NCBI GenBank assembly: GCA_965365445.1
Contig: CBDUBS010000176.1
Location: forward strand, 1 to 7,565
Source: CBDUBS01 sp965365445
GTDB lineage: Bacteria > Bacteroidota > Rhodothermia > Rhodothermales > DASSAV01
Length of the DNA stretch: 7,565 nucleotides
Direction: 5' to 3'
This document shows, piece after piece, positions 1-6,524 of the stretch. The notes below the pieces were generated by a model. The model had not been told where the DNA came from, ran no database searches, and saw only the letters and a list, made by a program, of their open reading frames with translations. A program made the position numbers and the translations under genes. Numbering within the stretch: position 1 is the stretch's first letter; every line of letters starts with the position of its first letter.

Positions 1-1929
1 CTGCTGTTTGCCGTTGCCACCGCCGTGAATCTTCGGGCCGGACACGTTCAGATCACCTACTACGTCGTTTTCTTGCTGGCCGTATGGTGGGTCGTCGCGC
101 TGGTGGGGGCCGTGCGCGGCCGCACGCTCAAGCCGTTCGGCCTGACGACCCTCTGGCTGGCTCTGGGCGGGCTGCTGGCGGTGCTGATGGTGGCTCAACC
201 GTATCTGGCCAATTACGAGTATAAAAACTACACGATTCGCGGAGTTGGCGGCGGGCTCGTGGGTGGAGGAGTGGACTGGGAGTATGCCATGGCCTGGAGC
301 CAGGGCATTACGGAACTGCTAACGCTGCTCGTATCCAATGCGTTTGGCGGAGCAGGCGCTACGTACTGGGGCCCGAAGCCAGGCACGTCCGGCCCGCATT
401 ACGTGGGGGCCGTCGTCGTGTTGCTCGCTTCGATCGCTCTGTGGAAGGTTCGTCGGAAGGCGGTGTACGCACTCGGGGTAGGCGCTCTGCTCATGATTCT
501 GTTCTCCCTGGGCGAGCATTTTGCCCTGTTCAACCGGTTGATGTACGCGTACCTTCCTCTGTTCTCCGCATTCAGGGCGCCCGAAACCTGGCTCAGCATC
601 GTCGCGCTCTGCCTCGCCGTACTCGGTGGGATTGGCTTGCATTATCTCATCGGTCCGGAGAACTCCCATGAGCCGGATAAGAAGAAGGCACGCGTGCTGT
701 ACGTGGCAGGCGGCCTTCTGATCGCCTTCCTGGTAGTACTGCTGCTCGGGAAAGACGCATTCTTCAGTTTTCAGATCGAGAACGAGTACGAGCAACTCGT
801 CCAGCAAGTAGCTTCCCAGCGTCCGGAAATCTCGCCCTCGGATCCGCAACTCGTCTCTGCCATCCGGCAGGAAATAACGAGGCGGCAGGACCAGCGTGAG
901 GACATGTTTCAGTCCGATGCCCTGCGTTCGATCCTCTTCCTGGTTCTGGCGCTGGCCGTTCTCGTTCTGTACCGTCGGAACCGGGTTCCGGCATGGGCGG
1001 CGCAATTACTGGTGGCTTTGCTGGTCGTCGTAGATCTATGGGGTGTCGGGAGGCGCTACCTGAACGACGAGGTGCTCGTACCGCCCGGCCAAAAGGAAGC
1101 CCCCATCCCTGCGTACGGCTTCGACCGGTACGTCCTGGATCGTCAGGCTGAAGCGGGTCCCGGTCGCTTCAGGGTTCTGTCTCTGGAAGGCAGCCCGGTC
1201 ACGACGGCCCGGCCTTCTTATTTCTTCGAATCGCTCGGAGGGTATCACGGAGCCAAGCTCGCCCTGTACCAGAACTTTCTGACGAACGTGCTTTTCGATC
1301 CGGCAACGGGCATACCCGAACCGAATGCCCTCGACATGATGAACACACGGTACGTGTTTTCTCCCCAGCCGTTCGGGGATATGCCGGTGGTGTACAGGGA
1401 CGACCAGACCGGTTTCGTCGTTCTGGAAAACACCGACGTTCCACCGCGAGCCTTCTTCGTCGGGAATGTGGAGGTTATATCGTCGGCCGAGGAAACCTGG
1501 CACCGGCTGCGCGATCCGGCTTTCGACCCGCGCAATACGGCGCTTCTGGCCGAGCCGATCGACTTCCGGACGGCTCCCCTGGACTCGGCCGGTACGGCGG
1601 CGGCCGATCTCGTGCGGTATACCCCGGAGGAAATCGTCTGGAACCTCCGAACGGACGCTCCGCGTTTGCTCGTCGTGAGCGAGGTATACTACCCGGCAGG
1701 ATGGAACGCTACGCTCGACGGCGAGCCGGCGCCTGTGCTCAGGGCGGACTATCTGCTCCGCGCCGTGCCCGTTCCAGCCGGCGAGCACACCCTGACGATG
1801 CGTTTCGAGCCGGCGTCACACCGGCTCGGGGTCTGGATCGCTGCCCTTTCCACGTTACTCACCTACGGCCTCATCGTTCTCCTGCTGGGAATGGCCTGGA
1901 AACGGCGGAAGGAATCGGCCTTGCCATGA
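1..1929 (+). CDS. YfhO-family membrane glycosyltransferase-like protein (5' truncated by window edge)
   Basis: The reading frame is open from base 1 to the TGA at 1927-1929 (642 codons). A GTG at 25 is internal, because the frame and the family motif continue upstream. Seen: a family-like NLRAGHVQITYY segment near residues 9-21; hydrophobic helices at about 19-38, 46-68, 135-148, 154-172, 197-216, 232-249, 309-324 and 331-348; a YWGPKPGTSGPHY motif near 122; a charged loop at about 250-306; a large polar domain at about 350-605 with GGYHGAKLALYQNF and VVSEVYYPAGWNATLDG motifs; and a last helix at about 609-633 followed by a basic tail. Known: YfhO proteins belong to the GT-C type of polytopic membrane enzymes that use lipid-linked sugars outside the cytoplasm, and Bacillus YfhO is linked to lipoteichoic acid glycosylation. 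Full-length relatives are usually near 800 residues, so the first helices and the expected catalytic acidic loop lie outside the window. The acceptor here is unknown. The stop overlaps the next start (ATGA), suggesting coupling. Confidence 0.88.
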   Translation: MLFAVATAVNLRAGHVQITYYVVFLLAVWWVVALVGAVRGRTLKPFGLTTLWLALGGLLAVLMVAQPYLANYEYKNYTIRGVGGGLVGGGVDWEYAMAWSQGITELLTLLVSNAFGGAGATYWGPKPGTSGPHYVGAVVVLLASIALWKVRRKAVYALGVGALLMILFSLGEHFALFNRLMYAYLPLFSAFRAPETWLSIVALCLAVLGGIGLHYLIGPENSHEPDKKKARVLYVAGGLLIAFLVVLLLGKDAFFSFQIENEYEQLVQQVASQRPEISPSDPQLVSAIRQEITRRQDQREDMFQSDALRSILFLVLALAVLVLYRRNRVPAWAAQLLVALLVVVDLWGVGRRYLNDEVLVPPGQKEAPIPAYGFDRYVLDRQAEAGPGRFRVLSLEGSPVTTARPSYFFESLGGYHGAKLALYQNFLTNVLFDPATGIPEPNALDMMNTRYVFSPQPFGDMPVVYRDDQTGFVVLENTDVPPRAFFVGNVEVISSAEETWHRLRDPAFDPRNTALLAEPIDFRTAPLDSAGTAAADLVRYTPEEIVWNLRTDAPRLLVVSEVYYPAGWNATLDGEPAPVLRADYLLRAVPVPAGEHTLTMRFEPASHRLGVWIAALSTLLTYGLIVLLLGMAWKRRKESALP

Positions 1930-2705
1930 TGCGACGGCTTCGGAAAGGGTTGTTTCAGATACTCGGCCTGCGTCGGTACCTCGCGCTTGTAAGCCGGGCG
2001 TACATGGCTTTTACCCGACTCGGTGGGCTGAAGAAATCATATCCGGAACTGTTTTTCCTCGATCGTCTCGTACAACCCGGTTTCCACTGCATCGATATAG
2101 GAGCCAATCTGGGTTATTACACCGTACCGTTGTCCCGCCGCTGCGGCCCTTCGGGGCGAATATGGGCCGTAGAGCCCGTGCCGGTTTTCGCCGATATTCT
2201 GGAGAGCCACCTTCGGCGCCTGGGCGTGCACAACGTAGACGTCCTGCGGGTGGCTCTCGGGGCTGAGAAGGGCCGTGTTCAGATGGGCACCCCCGAAATC
2301 GACGGCGTTTTCCGCCACGGGCGCACCCATGTCCTCCGGCAGCCCTCCGACGATCTCGCCCGGCTCTACACCGTCCCCGTGGAGATCCCGGATAGCCTGT
2401 TCGCGCATATCGAGCGGCTGGATTTCGTAAAATGTGATGTAGAGGGCTACGAAGCAGTGGTGTTTTCTGCCTTTACGGGTATCCTCGATCGTTTCCGGCC
2501 GGTTTTGCAGATTGAAATTACCGGCGCGGAAAACCGTCGCTATCTGTTTGGTCTTTTGGAAGAGCTGGGATATCGGGCTTACCTTCTTCGAAATGAGCGG
2601 CTCAATGCCGTCTCACTCGAACAGGCGCTCTCCGTTGAGGGCCACGATTTTTATTTCCTTCCCGATAAGCCCGCCCGGACGGCCGTGGACGGAGCCGACG
2701 TGTGA
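1926..2705 (+). CDS. FkbM-family SAM-dependent methyltransferase
   Basis: A 259-residue protein. It probably transfers a methyl group from S-adenosylmethionine to a hydroxyl, most likely on a sugar given the neighbours; the substrate is not readable from sequence. Seen: SAM-binding motif I IDIGANLGYYT at residues 57-67, the acidic motif II AVEP at 81-84 (E83 expected to contact the ribose), and the FkbM hallmark DFVKCDVEGYEAVVFSA at about 166-182. A basic, amphipathic N-terminus (residues 1-35) may lie against the membrane. Length is typical of the family. The frame stays open upstream to 1701 inside the YfhO gene, but ATG 1926 is preferred: it forms an ATGA overlap with the YfhO stop, and a GGAAGGAA purine stretch lies 11 bases upstream at 1907-1914. 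ATG 1929 is an equally possible start one codon later. The stop overlaps the GTG start of the next gene. Family assignment is firm; the sugar-methylation role is inferred. Confidence 0.88.
   Translation: MMRRLRKGLFQILGLRRYLALVSRAYMAFTRLGGLKKSYPELFFLDRLVQPGFHCIDIGANLGYYTVPLSRRCGPSGRIWAVEPVPVFADILESHLRRLGVHNVDVLRVALGAEKGRVQMGTPEIDGVFRHGRTHVLRQPSDDLARLYTVPVEIPDSLFAHIERLDFVKCDVEGYEAVVFSAFTGILDRFRPVLQIEITGAENRRYLFGLLEELGYRAYLLRNERLNAVSLEQALSVEGHDFYFLPDKPARTAVDGADV
2691..2694 (+). promoter_or_regulatory. Ribosome binding site that supports the GTG start of the GT4 gene
   Basis: GGAG at 2691-2694, within GGACGGAG, lies 7 bases before the GTG at 2702. It supports that unusual start over the first in-frame ATG, which would remove the first Rossmann strand of the glycosyltransferase. 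The site lies within the last codons of the methyltransferase gene, consistent with coupled translation. Confidence 0.55.
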
Positions 2706-4033
2706 GCGCCGACTTGAAACGACTCCTGCTCGTCAGTTACTATTTCCCTCCCTCGGGAGGGTCGGGAGTCCAGCGGGCCGTTAAACTGGCCCGGTACCTG
2801 CCGCAGTATGGGTGGATGCCTACGGTGCTAACCGTACATCCGGATCATGCCGCCTATCCCGATCTCGACCCTTCTCTCGCCGGGGATATTCCTCCCGGTC
2901 TCCGTGTCGAACGCACGTATGCCTGGGACCCCTACGCTTTGTACGCCGGTTTGCTCGGCCGGAAAAAGGAGGAGACGATTGGCGTCGGTTTCTCAACCGA
3001 CCGGGCCGGCGGTCGGAAGGAAAGTCTGGCTCGCCTCATAAGGGCCAATGTGTTCCTTCCGGATGCCCGTGTCGGCTGGGTGCCTTTTGCCCTCCGTCGC
3101 GGGAGACGCCTGCTAACGGAGGAGCCCTACGATGCCGTCCTTACGACCGGCCCGCCCCACTCCAGCCATCTCATCGGGCGATCCATCGCCCGACGATTCG
3201 GTATTGCCTGGGCGGCGGATTTTCGGGACCCCTGGACCGACATCAGCTATTACCATGAACTACCGCTTTCAGGGGTTGCCCGACGCATCGACGCTTCGCT
3301 GGAGCGGTCCGTCCTCGCCGGCGCCGATGCCGTCATCACGGTTTCCAGCGACCTCAAGCGGCTGCTTTCCTCGAAAACCTCGACCCCCGTTTACATCATC
3401 CCGAACGGTTTCGACGAGGAAGATTTTAAGCATGTACCGCTTCTTCGCGAGCCTGACTTCGTACTGACCCATACGGGCACCCTGACTGCCTCGCAAAATC
3501 CTGTTTCGCTCTGGAAAGCCATACGATCCCTCCTGGATGAGGGACACCTCGCCCGGCTTAAAATTCGTATGGTCGGAAAGGTGGATGGGGCGGTGCTCGA
3601 ATCCGTTCGTGAATACTGCCTGGAAGACCGATTGGAGTTGATCGGTTATGTACCCCATCGGGAGGCGGTCCGGTACATGGTTGGAGCCGGACTGTTGCTG
3701 CTTTCGATCAATCGCTCGCCGGATGCGGAATGTATCATCACCGGCAAAGCATTCGAATACGTTGCATCGGGAAGGCCTGTGCTCGGGGTGGGACCCCGGC
3801 CGGGCGATGCCGCCAACTTGCTCGACGAGACGGGTGCGGGCGCTCTTTACCACTACGACGATGTCGAAGGCATTCGGAAGGCCCTACTCGGGCATTACAT
3901 CGCCTGGTCGGGCGGCGCGCCCTTATCCGGTGCTGCCGCTTCGTCGGCCGCAGCGTACAGTCGAAGCAGCCAGGCGGGTCGGCTCGTGGATCTTCTGAAC
4001 GGTCTGACACTCTCTGATGCCCTTACCGGATAA
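2702..4033 (+). CDS. Family 4 (GT-B fold) glycosyltransferase
   Basis: A 443-residue cytoplasmic or membrane-associated enzyme that should transfer a sugar from a nucleotide donor to a growing lipid-linked glycan; donor and acceptor are unknown. Seen: N-terminal Rossmann half opening with LLLVSYYFPPSGGSGVQRAVKLARYL written across residues 8-33; a FLPDARVGW motif at 118-126 and DFRDPWTD at 173-180, both typical of one bacterial GT4 subgroup; ITVSSDL at 212-218; the linker NGFDEEDF at 235-242; then the C-terminal donor-binding half with HTGTL at 257-261 and the ITGKAFEYVASGRPVL segment at about 346-361, whose Glu352 matches the second glutamate of the GT4 EX7E region. Length is normal and complete. 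The start is GTG at 2702, overlapping the methyltransferase stop as GTGA. The next in-frame Met is residue 39, too late for the fold. It is the last gene of the coupled trio; no promoter of its own is visible. Confidence 0.9.
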   Translation: MSADLKRLLLVSYYFPPSGGSGVQRAVKLARYLPQYGWMPTVLTVHPDHAAYPDLDPSLAGDIPPGLRVERTYAWDPYALYAGLLGRKKEETIGVGFSTDRAGGRKESLARLIRANVFLPDARVGWVPFALRRGRRLLTEEPYDAVLTTGPPHSSHLIGRSIARRFGIAWAADFRDPWTDISYYHELPLSGVARRIDASLERSVLAGADAVITVSSDLKRLLSSKTSTPVYIIPNGFDEEDFKHVPLLREPDFVLTHTGTLTASQNPVSLWKAIRSLLDEGHLARLKIRMVGKVDGAVLESVREYCLEDRLELIGYVPHREAVRYMVGAGLLLLSINRSPDAECIITGKAFEYVASGRPVLGVGPRPGDAANLLDETGAGALYHYDDVEGIRKALLGHYIAWSGGAPLSGAAASSAAAYSRSSQAGRLVDLLNGLTLSDALTG

Positions 4034-4042
4034 CTACGACCT

Positions 4043-4057
4043 CGCTCTGTAAGAGCG
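4043..4057 (+). terminator. Short hairpin just after the GT4 stop codon
   Basis: CGCTCT at 4043-4048 pairs perfectly with AGAGCG at 4052-4057 around a 3-base GTA loop, nine bases after the TAA stop. A C-rich run follows rather than a T tract, so it is not a classical rho-independent terminator. It could protect the 3' end of the transcript or assist termination. Confidence 0.3.
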
Positions 4058-4128
4058 CCCCTACCCCTTTCCGTGGTCGGAGAGAACGGATTCATCCGTG
4101 CTGCTATGGGGTTCCGTCTGATTGGCTG

Positions 4129-4154
4129 AGGGCAGGGCCGTGCCCTTGCTTCTT
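4129..4154 (+). terminator. Possible weak rho-independent terminator
   Basis: AGGGCA at 4129-4134 pairs with TGCCCT at 4141-4146 around a 6-base loop, with two further possible G-U pairs at the base. It is followed by TGCTTCTT, a broken T-rich stretch. The place, about 95 bases after the GT4 stop and before the channel gene, suits a terminator, but the stem is short and the T tract poor. Confidence 0.3.
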
Positions 4155-4293
4155 ACGGCCGGGTTTCAGGATGCCATTCTTTACCATTTTGGAACAAGAG
4201 CGGCCCTGCGGTTCAGGTAAGTTGGGAGCGTTCCCGTCGCACGGCACGCTTCCCGACGCGTCGAGGGTATATCCGACTTCAACACGTATCATC

Positions 4294-5310
4294 ATGAACG
4301 GCTGGTTTATTGGCCTCGGCACGATTCTCAACGTACTTACCATTCACGATGCCGTACGGACGACCATGTCCAACACGGGAGCAGGTATTTTTTCCGGTCC
4401 CGTTACGAGTAGCCTGTGGAAGATCGCTCTGGGAATTCATCACCGGAAAAAATCGGACGGACGCACGATCCTTCGTGCCGTCGGCCCGTTGACTACGGTG
4501 GCCGTCCCCATGGTATGGGTGGTCATGCTCTGGACCGGCTGGTTTCTGCTGTTCAGTTCCGACGTGGGCCTGGTGTACGAGTCCGAGTCGAAAGCACCCG
4601 CCGGGATATACAGCCGGATCTATTTCACCGGGTATACCCTGTTTACGCTTGGAATAGGCAACTTCGTACCCCGCGACGGCGTCTGGGAGCTGTTGACCGC
4701 GCTGGCCTCCCTTAACGGATTTTTCATCATTACCCTCGCGGTAACCTATCTGATGCCGGTCGCTTCGGCATCCACGCAGGCGCGGCAGCTGGCTGGTTCC
4801 ATTGCGAGCCTCGGGCGAACCCCGACGGAAATCGTCCTTAATTCGTGGGACGGCAAGGGGTTCAGCACGCTGACCACGCCCCTGCAACAACTTCTGCCCA
4901 TGGTAGAGCTGCATGCGCACCGGCACCTGATGTATCCGACGCTGCATTACTACCACAGCAGCGAGCGGCGAACTTCCATCAGCCTCAGCCTGACCTCTCT
5001 AGTAGAAACGTTGCTCTTGCTGGAGAAAGGAGTCGCCCCCGCCGCCCGGTTGCCGGAGTCGGTTACGGCCCCTCTCCGGCGCACGCTTTCCAGTTTCCTG
5101 GGCACCATGCACGGGTTCTACCTGTCGAAATCCGACGAAGCCCCCCGTCTGCCGGTGCTTGCCGACCTCGCCGCAGGCGGTATTCCCGTCGTCGAGCAAG
5201 CCCTGTTCAGCCACGCCGCTACGGAGTACGCGCGGGACCGCCGGCTCTCCCGGGCTTACGTCCAGAGCGAAGGCTGGCGCTGGGAGGACGTATATCACCC
5301 GAAGGAGTAG
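4294..5310 (+). CDS. Potassium-channel-like (2TM/pore) membrane protein with unassigned C-terminal domain
   Basis: A 338-residue protein from ATG 4294. Seen: an N-terminal hydrophobic helix (about 3-20) ending in an HDAVRTTMSNTGAG segment; a second helix at about 64-88; a pore-like loop YFTGYTLFTLGIGNFVP at 110-126; a third helix at about 132-156; then about 180 soluble residues with a conserved-looking WDGKGFSTLTTPLQQLLP stretch (185-202) and a Leu-rich helix (230-245). Helix-pore-helix order with TLGIGN where K+ channels carry TVGYGD points to the ion-channel-2 superfamily, which would work as a tetramer in the inner membrane. Ile121 replaces the usual Tyr/Phe and Asn123 the usual Asp, so selectivity is uncertain. 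No RCK-type GxGxxG nucleotide motif is visible in the tail. An in-frame ATG at 4171 would add 41 non-hydrophobic residues; 4294 is preferred because it begins right at the first helix, although neither start has a good Shine-Dalgarno. The gene stands apart from both neighbouring gene groups and has no clear link to glycan synthesis. Confidence 0.72.
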   Translation: MNGWFIGLGTILNVLTIHDAVRTTMSNTGAGIFSGPVTSSLWKIALGIHHRKKSDGRTILRAVGPLTTVAVPMVWVVMLWTGWFLLFSSDVGLVYESESKAPAGIYSRIYFTGYTLFTLGIGNFVPRDGVWELLTALASLNGFFIITLAVTYLMPVASASTQARQLAGSIASLGRTPTEIVLNSWDGKGFSTLTTPLQQLLPMVELHAHRHLMYPTLHYYHSSERRTSISLSLTSLVETLLLLEKGVAPAARLPESVTAPLRRTLSSFLGTMHGFYLSKSDEAPRLPVLADLAAGGIPVVEQALFSHAATEYARDRRLSRAYVQSEGWRWEDVYHPKE

Positions 5311-5447
5311 AGCTCGGGTAACACACCGTTGCCGGCCGTCTTTTGCTTCTGCCGATTCAGGCGTCGTATTATCCACCGCCCGGTGCTTTCCGGAACGGCA
5401 GCTCGGAAGCGCCGGATGTCAGGCTTGAACCGAAGCATCAAGAGTAT
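5311..5447 (+). other. Spacer upstream of the epimerase gene
   Basis: A 137-base gap with no convincing gene. The epimerase frame is open back to a TTG at 5343, but the extra residues are Pro/Ser-rich and lack family similarity, so this is read as untranslated leader. A possible promoter lies at 5343-5372. Confidence 0.45.
5343..5372 (+). promoter_or_regulatory. Candidate sigma70-like promoter for the wecB-asnB pair
   Basis: TTGCTT at 5343-5348 and TATTAT at 5367-5372 are separated by 18 bases. The -10 matches the consensus at five of six positions, the -35 at only three. It would give a leader of roughly 70 bases before ATG 5448. The Bacteroidota-type TAnnTTTG -7 element is not present here. 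This is a visual match only. Confidence 0.3.
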
Positions 5448-6515
5448 ATGCGGATATGTACGGTTGTAGGCGCCCGGCCGCAGTTCATCAAGGCGGCCGT
5501 CGTAAGCCGGGCTCTTCGGAGCGCCGGGGTGCAAGAGGCCATTGTCCACACGGGCCAGCACTACGATGCCGCCATGAGCCGGATCTTTTTCGAGGAGTTG
5601 GAGATTCCGGAGCCGCATATCGACCTGGGTGTCGGGTCGGGGTCGCATGCGGTCCAGACCGGCGAGATGATGATTCGCCTCGAGGCGTTTTTGTCGGACG
5701 AGCCCCGCTACGACCTGGTCCTCGTGTACGGAGATACCAATAGCACCCTGGCTGCCGCGCTGGTGGCTGCCAAGCTGAACCTGCCTCTGGCGCACATTGA
5801 AGCGGGGTTGCGAAGCTTTAATCGGACGATGCCGGAGGAAGTAAACCGCATCGTAACCGATCGGCTCTCCGACCTGTTGTTCTGCCCGAGCCGGCTTGCC
5901 GCCGACAACCTCCGCCGGGAAGGCATTGCCGAGGGGGTATTCGTCACCGGCGATGTAATGTACGATGCCGTATTGCACTTTCGAGCCAGGGCAACGGAAC
6001 GATATTCCCTGGAGTCGCTGGTCCCCTTCGATTCCGGCGCGTACTATCTGGCTACGATCCATCGAGCGGAAAATACCGAATATCCGGATCGGCTGGCAAA
6101 ACTGCTTGTCCTGTTCGGCGCGCTCGATAGACCCGTGGTATGGCCCGTACATCCCCGTACCACCCGGCGTATGGAGCAGCTCGGGTTTACTTTTCCATCG
6201 AACGTGCATCCATTGGAGCCGAAGGGCTACCTGGAAATGCTCGTTCTGTTGAGCGGCGCGCGCAGAGTACTCACCGATTCGGGCGGGTTGCAGAAGGAAG
6301 CATACTGGTTGGAGCGTCCCTGCGTCACCTTGCGTGCAGAAACGGAGTGGACGGAAACGCTCGAACGCGGGTGGAACCGGGTAGCTGATGTAGACCCCAA
6401 TCGGATCCTGACGGCTCTACGTAGCGAGCCCGAAGGCCCGACCCTTCCGGTGTATGGAGACGGCCGTGCGTCCGAGCGGATCGCTGCAACGCTGGCCGGC
6501 GCCGGAGGAGAATAA
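5448..6515 (+). CDS. wecB: UDP-N-acetylglucosamine 2-epimerase (non-hydrolysing)
   Basis: A 355-residue cytoplasmic GT-B-fold enzyme that interconverts UDP-GlcNAc and UDP-ManNAc (EC 5.1.3.14), feeding ManNAc or ManNAcA into surface glycans. Seen: N-terminal ICTVVGARPQFIKAA (3-17); HTGQHYD (34-40); YGDTNST with Asp96 (94-100); HIEAGLRS with Glu118 (116-123); MPEEVNR with Glu130/Glu131 (128-134); TIHRAENT with His205 (203-210); HPR (235-237); and LTDSGGLQKEA (275-285). These match the family's catalytic Asp, Glu, Glu and His, so the enzyme looks active, and the length is normal. ATG 5448 is chosen because family similarity begins directly there (MRICTVVGARP); the upstream in-frame extension has no motif. 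The Shine-Dalgarno is weak (AAGAG at 5440-5444, close to the start). No UDP-ManNAc dehydrogenase (wecC) lies in the window, so the fate of UDP-ManNAc is open. asnB begins 9 bases after the stop. Confidence 0.93.
   Translation: MRICTVVGARPQFIKAAVVSRALRSAGVQEAIVHTGQHYDAAMSRIFFEELEIPEPHIDLGVGSGSHAVQTGEMMIRLEAFLSDEPRYDLVLVYGDTNSTLAAALVAAKLNLPLAHIEAGLRSFNRTMPEEVNRIVTDRLSDLLFCPSRLAADNLRREGIAEGVFVTGDVMYDAVLHFRARATERYSLESLVPFDSGAYYLATIHRAENTEYPDRLAKLLVLFGALDRPVVWPVHPRTTRRMEQLGFTFPSNVHPLEPKGYLEMLVLLSGARRVLTDSGGLQKEAYWLERPCVTLRAETEWTETLERGWNRVADVDPNRILTALRSEPEGPTLPVYGDGRASERIAATLAGAGGE
6504..6510 (+). promoter_or_regulatory. Shine-Dalgarno for asnB inside the end of wecB
   Basis: GGAGGAG at 6504-6510 is the strongest Shine-Dalgarno-like sequence in the window. 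It lies in the last codons of the epimerase gene, 14 bases before ATG 6525, a slightly long spacing. It supports this start for asnB and coupled expression with wecB. Confidence 0.45.
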
Positions 6516-6524
6516 ATTACGCCT

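Larger units (their letters stand above)
4034..4293 (+). other. Spacer between the GT4 gene and the channel-like gene
   Basis: No convincing gene in these 260 bases. Two short perfect hairpins occur (4043-4057 and 4129-4146), consistent with the end of the upstream transcript. An open frame from ATG 4171 runs in phase into the channel gene, but its 41 codons encode a polar, Pro/Gly/Ser-rich stretch with no recognised motif, so it is treated as untranslated leader. The best guess is that a promoter for the channel gene lies here, but I found no clear -35/-10 pair. Confidence 0.5.

Noticed and set aside
319..1005. Minus-strand open frame (228 codons) opposite the YfhO gene
   Set aside because: The opposite strand encodes clear membrane helices and YfhO motifs; the antisense product is a charged, motif-free sequence.
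1036..1788. Minus-strand open frame (250 codons) opposite the YfhO gene
   Set aside because: Arg-rich shadow of the YfhO coding strand; no motif, no ribosome binding site of note.
1701..1925. Upstream extension of the methyltransferase inside the YfhO gene
   Set aside because: It overlaps the conserved YfhO C-terminal domain in another frame; ATG 1926 at the ATGA overlap is a natural start.
4224..4251. GGGAGCG ... CGCTTCCC inverted repeat before the channel gene
   Set aside because: Pairing needs a bulge and a 13-base loop; in GC-rich DNA this is weak evidence for an operator or terminator.
4171..4293. N-terminal extension of the channel-like protein from ATG 4171
   Set aside because: The 41 added residues are polar and Pro/Gly-rich, overlap no motif, have no ribosome binding site and would precede the first membrane helix; ATG 4294 fits better.
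5343..5447. N-terminal extension of the epimerase from TTG 5343
   Set aside because: Family similarity starts exactly at ATG 5448, and the extension would cover the best candidate promoter.
5295..6209. Long minus-strand open frame (304 codons) opposite the epimerase gene
   Set aside because: It lies antisense to a gene with all family motifs, encodes a low-complexity Arg/Gly/Gln-rich sequence with no recognisable motif, and is the kind of frame expected opposite GC-rich coding DNA.
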